A stretch of 64,000 bases of DNA from an uncultured Paracoccaceae bacterium (GTDB lineage Bacteria > Pseudomonadota > Alphaproteobacteria > Rhodobacterales > Rhodobacteraceae): assembly GCA_947493145.1 (NCBI GenBank), contig CANLPZ010000001.1:682001-746000 (forward strand). The letters run 5' to 3'. The stretch's first letter is position 1. Each line of letters begins with the position of its first letter. The notes under the pieces were generated by a model. It was given only the letters and a program-made list of their open reading frames with translations. It had not been told where the DNA came from and did no database searches. Of this stretch, positions 18,468-27,867 are shown in pieces. The position numbers were made by a program, and so were the translations under genes.

Positions 18468-19496
18468 TTACGACGTTTTCTGTGTCGCGGGATTGTCCGC
18501 ATCATATGCTTCGATAATCGCCGCAACGAGCGGATGGCGAACCACATCTTTGGCAGTGAAGTAGTTAAAGTCGATCTTTTTGATCCCCTTCAGCAACCGC
18601 TCTGCATCCCAAAGCCCAGATGAAACACCACGAGGCAAATCAATTTGCGTACGGTCCCCCGTGATCACCATTCGCGATCCTTCGCCCAGCCGCGTCAAAA
18701 ACATCTTCATTTGCATGGTTGTGGCGTTTTGCGCCTCATCAAGAACAATAAACGCATTTGAAAGCGTCCGCCCGCGCATAAAAGCAAGCGGCGCGATTTC
18801 AATTTTCTTTTCCTCGATCAGCTTTGCAAGCTGTTTGGACGGAAGAAAATCACCCAATGCGTCATATAGCGGCTGCATATAAGGATCGACTTTGTCCTTC
18901 ATATCACCTGGCAAATATCCAAGCTTTTCGCCCGCTTCGACCGCCGGACGAGACAGAATAATTTTGTCCACATGACCGCCGATAAACATGGAAACGCCAA
19001 CGGCCACAGCGAGATAGGTTTTGCCCGTACCCGCAGGCCCAATTCCAAAGGCGAGTTCGTTCTTGAACAGCGATTCAACATAAGATTTCTGCGCGTCGGT
19101 TCGTGGTTCAACCAATTTCTTGCGCGTTTTGATTTCAACTTTACCACCACGAAACATTTCCAACTGCGATCCATCGCGGGTTCCTGTTTGTTTCGTAGGG
19201 GTTTCCATTCGCACTTCTGCGTCGATGTCGCTGTGTTCAACAGGGCGCCCTTGTTCCAAGCGCACGTAAAGCGCCTGCAAAACATCTGCCGCTTGGCTAA
19301 CGGCCTCTGCATCCCCTAAAATCGCTAACTGGTTTCCCCGCCGAAGAATTTGAACCGACAATCGGTTTTCCAAATCCGTTAGATTTTTGTCGTAGGGCCC
19401 GCAAAGATCGATCAACAATCGGTTGTCGGGAAATTCCAAAACTGTTTCAGGAACAGGTTGTGAAGTCGGCGGTGGTGTAAGGGCGCTTGTGGCCAA
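18468..19496 (-). CDS. ybeZ: PhoH family ATPase (PhoL/YbeZ)
   Basis: A 342-residue cytoplasmic ATPase. Residues up to about 110 form a small KH-like RNA-binding domain, and the PhoH domain follows. Walker A is GPAGTGKTYLAVAVGV. Walker B is in FIVLDEAQNATTMQMK, and ITGDRTQIDLPRG is a PhoH family motif. PhoH-like proteins work alongside YbeY, the next gene, in RNA metabolism. The start at 19496 follows a purine-rich GGAGAGT site. A terminator separates it from the exported protein upstream. Confidence 0.94.
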   Translation of the reverse strand: MATSALTPPPTSQPVPETVLEFPDNRLLIDLCGPYDKNLTDLENRLSVQILRRGNQLAILGDAEAVSQAADVLQALYVRLEQGRPVEHSDIDAEVRMETPTKQTGTRDGSQLEMFRGGKVEIKTRKKLVEPRTDAQKSYVESLFKNELAFGIGPAGTGKTYLAVAVGVSMFIGGHVDKIILSRPAVEAGEKLGYLPGDMKDKVDPYMQPLYDALGDFLPSKQLAKLIEEKKIEIAPLAFMRGRTLSNAFIVLDEAQNATTMQMKMFLTRLGEGSRMVITGDRTQIDLPRGVSSGLWDAERLLKGIKKIDFNYFTAKDVVRHPLVAAIIEAYDADNPATQKTS

Positions 19497-19590
19497 GTAA
19501 CTCTCCAGTCGTTAAGCTTATATCTTGATGGTGCCAAGCATTCCGACCTAAGGCAAGATCACTTTTGCAAATTCACAAATACTTCATAGA

Positions 19591-19618
19591 AAAAGCCACG
19601 GAAAACCGTGGCTTTTTT
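19591..19618 (-). terminator. intrinsic terminator after the exported lipoprotein gene
   Basis: AAAAGCCACGG (19591-19601) and CCGTGGCTTTT (19606-19616) pair perfectly around a four-base loop, with T-runs on both strands. It lies 24 bases past the lipoprotein stop and upstream of the phoH start. Confidence 0.9.
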
Positions 19619-19641
19619 AGACTTTAAGATTTCACACATGA

Positions 19642-20070
19642 TTAGTGATTGTGCGGTGTCTCCACCGGATGAACCGTTTGGTAATATCCGCCGTTGTTCC
19701 GCACTGTAACTTTACGTGTGGTTGTCGGTAACGCCTCGCCTGGAACGCGGTCTTCAACGCCTTCTGAGCTACTTTGGTACGCACCATAAACGACACCAGG
19801 TTCACCGATACAGACCGGAAGTCCGGTCACTGGATCAAGACGGTTACTTGCACGACCATCGACACCGTCGTCGATCAGCCATGCTTGGCACCCATCAGGT
19901 GTCACAGCAATACCGGCGTTGTCTGTCGTGCCTGCGCCAGAATCACGACCCAAGTCGGCAGCAACAGCGATATACTCATTTGGGTTATTTAGCGTCCGTG
20001 TGCCTTCGACAGAACAAGCGGATAACGTTAGCGCAGCCAAACATACGGCTGAAATTGATACACATTTCAT
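19642..20070 (-). CDS. Putative lipoprotein sharing a DGC-W-NRL-PVC motif with its neighbour
   Basis: From the ATG at 20070 this is a 142-residue protein. The N-terminal signal ends in LAALTLSAC, a lipobox, so it should be a lipid-anchored envelope protein. No known enzyme domain is recognised. Residues about 55-85 (TPDGCQAWLIDDG, then NRLDPVTGLPVC) match a stretch in the upstream OmpA-like protein. The C-terminus has a repeated YY-rich and His end (YYQTVHPVETPHNH). The two genes are adjacent (about two bases apart) and form one unit inserted between miaB and phoH. Confidence 0.7.
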   Translation of the reverse strand: MKCVSISAVCLAALTLSACSVEGTRTLNNPNEYIAVAADLGRDSGAGTTDNAGIAVTPDGCQAWLIDDGVDGRASNRLDPVTGLPVCIGEPGVVYGAYQSSSEGVEDRVPGEALPTTTRKVTVRNNGGYYQTVHPVETPHNH

Positions 20071-20072
20071 GA

Positions 20073-20636
20073 TTACCACCTGTAACAAATAACTTCGACG
20101 CGACGGTTCTTTGCCATTCCAGCCGCAGAACCATTTGATGCGATTGGTCTGGTTTCGCCAAATCCGATTTCACGCTGGATTACGGCACCAACGCTACGTC
20201 CGACGTTTGCAACCGCACGTGCACGGTGCTCAGACAAAGTTTGGTTGTATGCGTTTGATGCACGGCTGTCCGTGTGTCCGTAGACGGCAAATCCAGAAAT
20301 GTCGCCACGGCTAAACAATTGTTCCAATTTTTTGCGTGCTGACGCTTTCAAACGGAAACTATCCGTATGAAACATCGTGTCAGAACTTCCTTCAAAACAA
20401 CGGTTCACTTCCTCACAAACTGGACGACCAGTTTTGGGGTGAAGTCGGTTGACTTGGTATTGCTCCAAACCGCCATCTGCCATCCAGTGGTGGCACCCAT
20501 CTGGGTCAACCCACACACCCCATTGAATGCGGCCGACTTGTTCGCCGCGCTCTTGCGCAGCGACAGGCGCCACAGCGGCGACAGACATCGCGACGACCGC
20601 GAGCCCTTGCCTAAATACTCTAAATAGGTTCGGCAT
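20073..20636 (-). CDS. OmpA family protein with N-terminal DGC motif region
   Basis: From the ATG at 20636 the protein has 187 residues. A signal peptide (to about APVAAQ) is followed by a region with DPDGCHHWMADGG and NRLHPKTGRPVC. The C-terminal OmpA-like peptidoglycan-binding domain contains VYGHTDSRASNAYNQTLSEH and GFGETRPIASNGSAAG. It is probably periplasmic and peptidoglycan-bound. A longer start at 20669 is possible. Its DGC-W-NRL-PVC stretch recurs in the downstream lipoprotein, suggesting that the two proteins share a module or interact. Confidence 0.82.
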   Translation of the reverse strand: MPNLFRVFRQGLAVVAMSVAAVAPVAAQERGEQVGRIQWGVWVDPDGCHHWMADGGLEQYQVNRLHPKTGRPVCEEVNRCFEGSSDTMFHTDSFRLKASARKKLEQLFSRGDISGFAVYGHTDSRASNAYNQTLSEHRARAVANVGRSVGAVIQREIGFGETRPIASNGSAAGMAKNRRVEVICYRW

Positions 20637-20922
20637 TCCTTTATCCCTCTTTGTACTCATACGCCCCACCTCGACCTAAGCGGCGCATTGTGTCAGCGCG
20701 CCCGCGACAGAGCTTTCATCCCTCAACGCTTTCGCGATCACCTTTGTAATGCCCCGCCCACAACTTGTTAAAAAGCGCAGACAAAATCATATTTGCTGAT
20801 GATACCAAAATTTAGTTAAATGCAAAGATAAAAACACTATATATTGCTTCCAATACTAAAACAGTGCACTTATTTTGCCAGTACCGTCATCTATTCGTAA
20901 ACAAATCAGCCGCCCAATAGAA

Positions 20923-22233
20923 TCAAACCAACACACCGCTGAGCGAATTCGTCACGCTGTTTTCAATCTTAACGGATACGGTTTTCCCGATCATTTCGTC
21001 TGGTGCATCTGCGTGAACCGCATGAAGGTAATCAGACTTCCCGATCAATTGCCCCTCAATGCGTCCCTTCTTTTCGAAAAGAACTTTCACAGTTTTGCCG
21101 ACCATAGCTTCTTGGGCTTGTTTTTGTTGCGTGGTGAGCAAAGCCTGCAACGCATGCAATCGTTCTGTTTTCACAGTTTCATCGACCTGTTCTGTTTTTT
21201 CCGCCGCAGGCGTTCCGGGACGGGTCGAATATTTGAATGAATAGGCTTGCCCATAAAACACCTCGCGCACCAAATTCATGGTATCGGCGTGGTCTTGGTC
21301 CGTTTCACCTGGAAAGCCGACAATGAAATCCCCTGACAGTAGCAAATCGGGACGTGCGGCGCGAATGCGTTCGATCAATCGAATGTATTCGTCAGCCGTG
21401 TGTTTTCGGTTCATAGCTTTAAGAATACGATCGCTGCCTGATTGCACCGGAAGGTGAAGATACGGCATCAGTTTGTCGCACGTTCCGTGTGCTTCAATCA
21501 GCGCCTCATCCATATCGCTTGGGTGCGATGTCGTGAAACGGATACGTTCCAATCCATCGACTTTGTCCAAATCCCAAATAAGACCCGCCAAACCCTTGTC
21601 ATGCCCATTATAGGCATTGACGTTTTGCCCAAGTAACGTGATTTCACGCACGCCGCGCTCAACCAAATCACGTGCCTCTGTCAGCACTTGTTCAGAAGAA
21701 CGAGAAACCTCCGCCCCTCGGGTATATGGAACAACACAGAAGGCACAAAATTTGTCACATCCTTCTTGAACGGTCAAAAAGGCCGTTGGCCCACGTTTCG
21801 CTTTCGGACGTGCATTCAGTTTATCGAATTTGTCCTCTTCGGGGAAATCGGTATCAAGCGCTTTTTTCCCTTGCTGAACCCGATCTTCCATCTGAGGCAA
21901 ACGGTGATAGCTTTGCGGACCAACCACCAGATCAACGGCCGGTTGACGACGCATGATTTCTTGGCCTTCGGCCTGTGCAACGCACCCCGCAACCCCGATT
22001 TTCAAATCAGGATTTTCAGCCTTCAACCCTTTAAGTCGGCCCAATTCTGAATAAATCTTTTCCGCGGCTTTTTCACGAATGTGGCACGTGTTGAGCAGGA
22101 TCATATCCGCATCTTCGGGTGTCTTGGTTTCGGTATACCCTTTGCCGCCCAGCGCCTCGACCATGCGTTCGCTGTCATAAACATTCATCTGACAGCCGTA
22201 AGTTTTGATATATAGCTTTTTGGTCTCGGTCAT
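20923..22233 (-). CDS. miaB: tRNA-2-methylthio-N6-dimethylallyladenosine synthase
   Basis: A 436-residue radical-SAM methylthiotransferase that makes ms2i6A37 in tRNA. The N-terminal auxiliary cluster cysteines are Cys14, Cys50 and Cys84 ([23 protein letters not shown]). The radical-SAM cluster is Cys159, Cys163 and Cys166 in [12 protein letters not shown]-terminal TRAM RNA-binding domain follows (from about residue 370). The 250 bases downstream, before the OmpA-like gene, are AT-rich and hold no recognised gene. Its usual partner phoH is displaced by the OmpA/lipoprotein pair. Confidence 0.97.
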   Translation of the reverse strand: MTETKKLYIKTYGCQMNVYDSERMVEALGGKGYTETKTPEDADMILLNTCHIREKAAEKIYSELGRLKGLKAENPDLKIGVAGCVAQAEGQEIMRRQPAVDLVVGPQSYHRLPQMEDRVQQGKKALDTDFPEEDKFDKLNARPKAKRGPTAFLTVQEGCDKFCAFCVVPYTRGAEVSRSSEQVLTEARDLVERGVREITLLGQNVNAYNGHDKGLAGLIWDLDKVDGLERIRFTTSHPSDMDEALIEAHGTCDKLMPYLHLPVQSGSDRILKAMNRKHTADEYIRLIERIRAARPDLLLSGDFIVGFPGETDQDHADTMNLVREVFYGQAYSFKYSTRPGTPAAEKTEQVDETVKTERLHALQALLTTQQKQAQEAMVGKTVKVLFEKKGRIEGQLIGKSDYLHAVHADAPDEMIGKTVSVKIENSVTNSLSGVLV

Positions 22234-22346
22234 TGCGATTACTCAAACTGGATTGGTTCGCCGGTATGTATCAACCCCAATGGAACCTTGCAATGCGATG
22301 TGAATTGCGAGAATTTAAATCACAAGCGCAAGGATTTAGGTGACAT

Positions 22347-23216
22347 ATGCGATACAGCTCTTTGGCCGAATTTATGGGGTCAGCTGACAAAACACTGGCC
22401 AAAAGCCCTGTCGGTGTCATCTTTGCAGAGGATTCGGTCGAACTGGACACCACGCTTCGCCACCATTTGGGATGCGGATTTAAACAACTTTTGTTTTTTT
22501 CGCCGAAAGAATATTCAATCGATCCCGCACTGGAGGATCAAATACACCGTATTGATTACGATGTTTTGGCGGACGACCCGCTAACAGTATCGTTGAATTC
22601 TCTGATAGAGGCTGCGCCGAAAATCTGGTTTTATTACTGCTATAACGCCGAATACTTGTTCCATCCGTTTTGCGAACATCGCAACATTAGCGAAATGATC
22701 ACGTGGAACACCGAAGAACGGCGAAACACAATTCTAACCTATGTCGTCGATTTATATGCCGGCGATTTGGACCAACACCCTGATGCCGTTTCGATCGACG
22801 ACGCTTATCTTGATAAGTCAGGGTATTATGCGCTGGCACGACAAGATAAAAACAATCACAACCATCCAAAGGAACGCCAGCTTGATTTTTACGGTGGACT
22901 GCGGTGGCGGTTCGAAGAACACATCCCCGCCCCGCGCCGTAAAATTGACCGTGTCGCAATATTCAAAGCAAAGCCGGGTTTGAAACTTTTACCCGATCAC
23001 ACGTTTAACGACGAAGAATACAATACGTTTTCTTGCCCGTGGCATCACAATATCACGGCGTCTATTTGTTCGTTCCGAACGGCAAAAGCATTAAAACGCA
23101 ACCCCGGCAGCACGTTTGATATTCACACGTTCAAATGGCACAATTCCGCACGTTTTGAATGGCATAGCCAGCAATTGCTGGACTTAGGACTAATGGAGCC
23201 AGGACAGTGGTTTTAA
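22347..23216 (+). CDS. Conserved hypothetical protein, possible GT-A type glycosyltransferase
   Basis: A 289-residue soluble protein without signal peptide or membrane helix. The C-terminal half is rich in conserved-looking aromatic motifs (RQLDFYGGLRWRFEEH, FSCPWHHNITASICSFRTAKALKRNP, then SQQLLDLGLMEPGQWF). LTYVVDLYAGDL near residue 130 could be a GT-A-like acidic site, which suggests a glycosyltransferase-2-like fold, but no certain catalytic motif was found. Very similar proteins are, as far as memory allows, common in Roseobacter genomes. It stands alone, divergent from miaB and convergent with irr. Confidence 0.6.
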   Translation: MRYSSLAEFMGSADKTLAKSPVGVIFAEDSVELDTTLRHHLGCGFKQLLFFSPKEYSIDPALEDQIHRIDYDVLADDPLTVSLNSLIEAAPKIWFYYCYNAEYLFHPFCEHRNISEMITWNTEERRNTILTYVVDLYAGDLDQHPDAVSIDDAYLDKSGYYALARQDKNNHNHPKERQLDFYGGLRWRFEEHIPAPRRKIDRVAIFKAKPGLKLLPDHTFNDEEYNTFSCPWHHNITASICSFRTAKALKRNPGSTFDIHTFKWHNSARFEWHSQQLLDLGLMEPGQWF

Positions 23217-23324
23217 AAAACGAACGTCAAACCCTGTTGGTTTGATCGGGCTGGCGATTAGTTGTATAGGTCACATAGATCGTGTCCGCGCTACCCCACT
23301 AAAATTCATGTGAGCAAGCCGACG

Positions 23325-23744
23325 TTATTTCGTGTTGCGCAGCCGAATAACGACATCCACCTTCGAAACTTCAACGCCTTCGGGCGCTTCCGGCAGCTTC
23401 GCGATTTCCAATTCGCTCGCTGGTGCATCTGTCAGCGTCGCGCTGTCTTCCCAAAAGAAATGTGGGTGATCATCCATATTGGTGTCGAAATAACTTTTCG
23501 CACCGTCAACCGTAATTTCGCGCATCAATCCCGCATCACAAAACGCCCGCAACGTGTTGTAAACTGTCGCAAGCGACACTTTTTCGGACGTCGTCGCGCA
23601 AGCGTCATACAGGCTTTCAGCTGTTACATGCCGGTCTTTTCCGTCCCCAACTAACAAAGTTGCCAAAGCCACACGTTGACGGGTCGGCCGCAAATCTGCT
23701 TGCGCCAACCAGTTTGTTCCACGTTGTATGGCCTCTTGGGACAT
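23325..23744 (-). CDS. irr: Fur-family transcriptional regulator, Irr type
   Basis: A 139-residue Fur-superfamily repressor. The winged-helix DNA-binding domain covers residues 1-85 (LRPTRQRVALATLL, VSLATVYNTLRAFCDAG). DDHPHFFWEDSATLTDAPA replaces the classical Fur metal-site sequence and resembles the haem/iron-responsive HxH region of alphaproteobacterial Irr. Irr controls haem and iron-related genes according to haem supply. It is divergent from fabA-fabB-fabI, the standard arrangement in alphaproteobacteria. Confidence 0.88.
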   Translation of the reverse strand: MSQEAIQRGTNWLAQADLRPTRQRVALATLLVGDGKDRHVTAESLYDACATTSEKVSLATVYNTLRAFCDAGLMREITVDGAKSYFDTNMDDHPHFFWEDSATLTDAPASELEIAKLPEAPEGVEVSKVDVVIRLRNTK

Positions 23745-23942
23745 GAAAACCTCTCGTTTCTTTTATATATGGGTAAACAGTCAAAAGGTTCAAATGAAAA
23801 TAAGTCGCAACACATCACGACTTAGAAACCAATACCAAATATTGCAGTTCCGCAAGTCGCAGGCAAACAATCCGAACTCTTGCCCTCGTGAAGCCAGCAA
23901 TGATATGGACATTGCGAAACATAAAACAAAAGGACGGCCCAC

Positions 23943-24452
23943 ATGAGCCAATATCCGAGCAGCTTTGGAAAAGAAGACCTAATTAAATGCGCCCAAGGCG
24001 AGCTTTTTGGCGAAGGCAATGCGCAGCTTCCGATGCCGCCGATGTTGATGATGGACCGTATTTTGGAAATTTCTGACGATGATGGCGCCCATGGCAAAGG
24101 CCATGTGCTGGCAGAATTCGACATCACCCCAGATCTTTGGTTCTTTGATTGCCACTTTCCTGGAAACCCAATTATGCCTGGGTGTCTTGGCTTAGATGGC
24201 CTGTGGCAGTTAACTGGCTTCAACCTTGGTTGGCGCGGTTGGCAAGGTCGCGGATACGCGCTTGGCGTTGGCGAAATCAAACTCAAGGCCATGGTCCGCC
24301 CCGAAGCAAAGCTTGTTACATATAAAATCGACTTCACGAAAGCCGTCCAAACGCGTCGCTTAACTATGGGCGTCGCCGACGGCATCGTCGAAGTTGACGG
24401 CGAACTGGCCTACGAAGTCAAAGACATGAAAGTCGCGCTCTCCGAGAGCTAA
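23943..24452 (+). CDS. fabA: 3-hydroxydecanoyl-ACP dehydratase/isomerase
   Basis: A 169-residue hot-dog-fold enzyme that dehydrates 3-hydroxydecanoyl-ACP and isomerises trans-2 to cis-3-decenoyl-ACP, the branch point for unsaturated fatty acids. The active-site residues are His71 and Asp85 in [35 protein letters not shown] is the other conserved stretch. The start has an AAGGAC ribosome site eight bases upstream. It heads a three-gene operon with fabB 24 bases downstream. Confidence 0.97.
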   Translation: MSQYPSSFGKEDLIKCAQGELFGEGNAQLPMPPMLMMDRILEISDDDGAHGKGHVLAEFDITPDLWFFDCHFPGNPIMPGCLGLDGLWQLTGFNLGWRGWQGRGYALGVGEIKLKAMVRPEAKLVTYKIDFTKAVQTRRLTMGVADGIVEVDGELAYEVKDMKVALSES

Positions 24453-24476
24453 ACTCACATCAAAAGGAGCACGCCC

Positions 24477-25706
24477 ATGCGTCGTGTTGTTGTCACCGGT
24501 TTGGGGATTGTCTCCCCGATTGGAAATAATGTCCAAGAAGTCACAGCCGCTTTGCAGGCTGGGAAATCAGGGATTGAAGCCTCTGAAGCGATGAAGGAAC
24601 ACGGATTTCGCAGCCAAATCGCGGGAACTCTGAAACTGGACATCGCGGATCATGTCGATAAGCGCAAGCTGCGCTTTATGGGACCAGGCGCGGCCTATGC
24701 CTATATCGCCATGGAACAAGCCATCGCCGATTCCGGATTGGAAGAAAGCGATGTGGTCAACCCACGCACAGGTCTTGTGGCGGGGTCTGGCGGACCGTCA
24801 ACCTCCGCGATGTTGGCAGCCCATAACGTCGTGCGCGATACGGGTGCAACCAAACGGATTGGCCCCTTTGCGGTCCCAAAATGCATGTCATCGACCGTGT
24901 CTGCGAACCTGTCCACCGCGTTTCAGATCAAAGGTATCAACTATTCAATCACATCTGCCTGTTCGACCTCTCTTCACTGTATTGGCAACGCGGCTGAACA
25001 AATCATGATGGGCAAACAGGATGTTATGTTTGCCGGTGGTGGCGAAGAGCTTGATTGGACATTGTCTTGCCTCTTTGATGCGATGGGCGCGATGTCGTCA
25101 AAATACAACGATACACCAACCCGCGCGTCCCGCGCATTTGACGCCAACCGTGATGGTTTCGTGATTGCGGGCGGCGGTGCGATGGTGGTGCTCGAAGATC
25201 TTGAACACGCCAAAGCGCGCGGTGCGAAAATCTACGCCGAGGTCACCGGTCTTGGTGCCACATCAGATGGTGCCGATATGGTTGCCCCGTCTGGCGAAGG
25301 CGGCGAACGTGCCATGCGTTTGGCGCTGTCGTCCCTGAATGAGGATCGCAAAGTCAGCTATATCAATGCACACGGCACATCCACACCCGTCGGTGATGTG
25401 GGCGAAGTCGAAGCTGTGCGTCGTGTCTTTGGCCAAGGCCAAACACCTGTGATCAGCTCGACCAAATCCATGACAGGCCATTCCCAAGGTGCAACTGGCG
25501 CACAAGAGGCCGTCTATTGTCTCTTGATGCTGGAAAATGATTTCATCGCCCCGTCAATTAACGTTGAAACCCTCGATCCGGCCCTTGATCCCGCTGAAAT
25601 CGCAACCAAAATGGTTCCAAATGCAGGGCTTGATACGGTTATGACCAACTCCTTTGGATTTGGCGGCACCAACGGGTCGATGTTGCTTTCAAAGTTCCAA
25701 GGATAA
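24477..25706 (+). CDS. fabB: 3-oxoacyl-ACP synthase I
   Basis: A 409-residue condensing enzyme that extends acyl-ACPs and is needed for unsaturated fatty acid elongation together with FabA. The catalytic cysteine is Cys162 in [11 protein letters not shown]. The two histidines are in [11 protein letters not shown] and [24 protein letters not shown] closes the active site. Full length. The fabA partnership identifies FabB rather than FabF. fabI starts five bases after its stop. Confidence 0.97.
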   Translation: MRRVVVTGLGIVSPIGNNVQEVTAALQAGKSGIEASEAMKEHGFRSQIAGTLKLDIADHVDKRKLRFMGPGAAYAYIAMEQAIADSGLEESDVVNPRTGLVAGSGGPSTSAMLAAHNVVRDTGATKRIGPFAVPKCMSSTVSANLSTAFQIKGINYSITSACSTSLHCIGNAAEQIMMGKQDVMFAGGGEELDWTLSCLFDAMGAMSSKYNDTPTRASRAFDANRDGFVIAGGGAMVVLEDLEHAKARGAKIYAEVTGLGATSDGADMVAPSGEGGERAMRLALSSLNEDRKVSYINAHGTSTPVGDVGEVEAVRRVFGQGQTPVISSTKSMTGHSQGATGAQEAVYCLLMLENDFIAPSINVETLDPALDPAEIATKMVPNAGLDTVMTNSFGFGGTNGSMLLSKFQG

Positions 25707-25711
25707 GGCGC

Positions 25712-26500
25712 ATGGCTGATCTTCTAAAAGGCAAACGTGGACTGGTGATGGGCGTCGCAAACGAACGTTCGATCGCTTGGGGTATCGCGCGTGAAATGCA
25801 CGCCGAAGGCGCAGAGTTAGCTTTCTCCTACCAAGGCGAGGCGTTTGGCAAACGTTTGCAACCACTTGCCGAAAGCGTCGGCAGTGATTTCATGGTTGAT
25901 GTTGATGTGACGGATGACGCCAGCATGGACGCGGCTTTTGACACATTAAAATCGCGCTGGGGCAGCATCGATTTTTTGGTCCATGCAATCGCTTACTCCG
26001 ATAAAAACGAATTGACTGGTCGGATCAGCGATACAACACGGGCAAACTTCAACAACTCGCTTGCGATCAGTTGCTACAGCTTTATCGATTGTGCGAAACG
26101 CGCCTCAGAACTTATGCCCAACGGTGGTACACTGTTGACACTGACCTACGAAGGCTCAAATCGTGTCACGCCGTTTTACAATGTGATGGGTGTGGCAAAG
26201 GCGGCGCTGGAATCGGCGACACGTTATTTGGCAAACGACCTTGGTCCTGACGGAATTCGTGTCAACGCAATCTCACCAGGCCCAATGAAAACGCTTGCGG
26301 GTGCCGCAATTGGGGGCGCACGCCGCACCTTCCGCCATACCGAAACCAATGCCCCGCTGCGCGAAAACGCAACACTCAAATCGGTCGGATCAACAGCTGT
26401 CTACCTTGCCTCCGACGGCGGGGCGCACACAACTGGCGAAATCATTCGTGTCGATGGTGGTTACCATGTCATTGGGATGCCTCAATCAGAAAACCTCTGA
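25712..26500 (+). CDS. fabI: Enoyl-ACP reductase (NADH)
   Basis: A 262-residue SDR-family reductase for the last step of each elongation cycle. The N-terminal nucleotide motif is RGLVMGVANERSIAWGIA. The active-site Tyr-x6-Lys pattern is in PFYNVMGVAKAALE. ISPGPMKTLAGAAI is the FabI substrate loop. It is the third gene of fabA-fabB-fabI and is followed by a bidirectional terminator. Family members are the targets of triclosan-type inhibitors. Confidence 0.96.
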   Translation: MADLLKGKRGLVMGVANERSIAWGIAREMHAEGAELAFSYQGEAFGKRLQPLAESVGSDFMVDVDVTDDASMDAAFDTLKSRWGSIDFLVHAIAYSDKNELTGRISDTTRANFNNSLAISCYSFIDCAKRASELMPNGGTLLTLTYEGSNRVTPFYNVMGVAKAALESATRYLANDLGPDGIRVNAISPGPMKTLAGAAIGGARRTFRHTETNAPLRENATLKSVGSTAVYLASDGGAHTTGEIIRVDGGYHVIGMPQSENL

Positions 26501-26544
26501 TCTTCCAATTGGCTTAAATATCCTCGCCCGTAGGGCGAAACAAA

Positions 26545-26570
26545 AAAGCCCACGCAACAGCGTGGGCTTT
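26545..26570. terminator. bidirectional terminator between fabI and the LysM gene
   Basis: AAAGCCCACGC (26545-26555) and GCGTGGGCTTT (26560-26570) pair perfectly around a four-base loop. Runs of A precede it, so it can serve fabI on the plus strand and the convergent LysM gene on the minus strand. Confidence 0.88.
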
Positions 26571-26590
26571 CACGTTTAATCCGGTTTATT

Positions 26591-27016
26591 TTATTCCGGA
26601 ATACGCAGATTTTGACCCGGATAAATCTTGTCAGGATCTGACAACATCGGTTTATTGGCTTCGAAAATCTCCATGTATTTCGCGCCGGATCCCAGATATT
26701 TTTCTGAAATTTTCCACAGGTTTTCACCCTTGGCCACTGTGTGAAACACCGGCTCTTTTGCGTCGGGCGCTTCGATGTTTTCTTCGACAGACCCGATCCC
26801 CATCACGTTACCCGCGGCCAAAATGATCTTTTCACGGATCGACTGGCTTGGTGCAGCACCCGCCAAAATCACTTTATCGCCTTCGACTTTCACATCTAAA
26901 TTTTCGGCTTCCAACCCAAGCTCAGCCACTTCTTTCGCAATAGCTTCTTCTGGTTTTTCGTCGTCACCGATCCCGATTTTTTTGCCGGCATCTTTGATAA
27001 AATTCCACAGTCCCAT
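26591..27016 (-). CDS. kbp: BON and LysM domain protein (Kbp/YgaU-like)
   Basis: From the ATG at 27016 the protein has 141 residues. A BON domain is at about residues 20-75 (LDVKVEGDKVILAGAAPSQSIREKI) and a LysM domain at 90-140 (FHTVAKGENLWKISEKYLGSGAKYMEIFEANKP). This is the layout of E. coli Kbp, a small potassium-binding protein. There is no signal peptide, so a cytoplasmic location fits Kbp. The open frame reaching 27142 is not supported by the family. It converges with fabI. Confidence 0.85.
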   Translation of the reverse strand: MGLWNFIKDAGKKIGIGDDEKPEEAIAKEVAELGLEAENLDVKVEGDKVILAGAAPSQSIREKIILAAGNVMGIGSVEENIEAPDAKEPVFHTVAKGENLWKISEKYLGSGAKYMEIFEANKPMLSDPDKIYPGQNLRIPE

Positions 27017-27176
27017 TGGATGTCCTCTCCATTCTTTATCCGCCCAGATTGATCCGGTTCGACGTTTGAAACAAGAAGAACTTCGTCCTTTCAAGGATAA
27101 AGTCTTGATTTCCACCGTTACAATATTCCCTTTGCCTGACAACGCGCCGTCGTGCCATTGTCGTTTCGGAGGCCCT

Positions 27177-27863
27177 ATGCCAATTACAACTGCGATATTT
27201 GATGCCTACGGGACGTTATTTGACGTCAACGCTGCCGCGCGTGCTGCAAGCGAAGAACCAGATTTCCCACAGCTGAAATCAAAATGGCAATCACTTGCCG
27301 CGAATTGGCGTACCAAGCAGCTTCAGTATACGTGGTTACGTGCCGTCGCGGATCAGCACATTGATTTCTGGACGGTGACCCAACACGCGCTGGATTGGGC
27401 ACTTGACGCGGCTGAACTTGCCTCGCCAGAACTTCGGGATCGGCTTTTGGCGCTTTATTGGGAACTTGATGCCTACGCCGAAGTTCCAGAAATGTTGTCC
27501 ACATTAAAATCAATGGGTTTGAAAACTGGCATCTTGTCAAACGGCTCGCCAGACATGTTAGACGGGGCTGTTGCATCGGCTGGACTGGATGATGTCCTAG
27601 ACGAAGTTTTATCCGTCGAAACTGTCCATATCTTTAAACCCGCAACGCCGGTTTATGATTTGGTCGCCAAGCGATTCAATACATCCCCAGAACAGGTTTT
27701 ATTCGTGTCCTCAAACGGTTGGGATGCGGCAGCAGCGGCACACTATGGCTTTGAAACGGTTTGGGTGAACCGAACCGGTGACCCAATAGACCGCCTATAT
27801 GGAACGCCGTCACATATGTTGCCCGATCTTTCAGAAATTCCAGAACTAATTCGACAAAGGTAA
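27177..27863 (+). CDS. (S)-2-haloacid dehalogenase-like HAD hydrolase (type II)
   Basis: From the ATG at 27177 (ribosome site CGGAGG five bases upstream) the protein has 228 residues. The HAD nucleophile is Asp9 in IFDAYGTLFDVNAAA. TGILSNGSPDML is motif II and FVSSNGWDAAAAAHYGF is the C-terminal motif typical of L-2-haloacid dehalogenases. It begins a plus-strand run of catabolic genes. The threonine dehydratase-like gene follows after four bases. True halo-acid activity is inferred from family only. Confidence 0.85.
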   Translation: MPITTAIFDAYGTLFDVNAAARAASEEPDFPQLKSKWQSLAANWRTKQLQYTWLRAVADQHIDFWTVTQHALDWALDAAELASPELRDRLLALYWELDAYAEVPEMLSTLKSMGLKTGILSNGSPDMLDGAVASAGLDDVLDEVLSVETVHIFKPATPVYDLVAKRFNTSPEQVLFVSSNGWDAAAAAHYGFETVWVNRTGDPIDRLYGTPSHMLPDLSEIPELIRQR

Positions 27864-27867
27864 CCCC

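Noticed and set aside
26775-27176. Long open frame fused in front of the HAD hydrolase
   Set aside because: It is antisense to the BON/LysM gene and has low-complexity Ser/Pro composition. The HAD domain has its own CGGAGG site and ATG at 27177.
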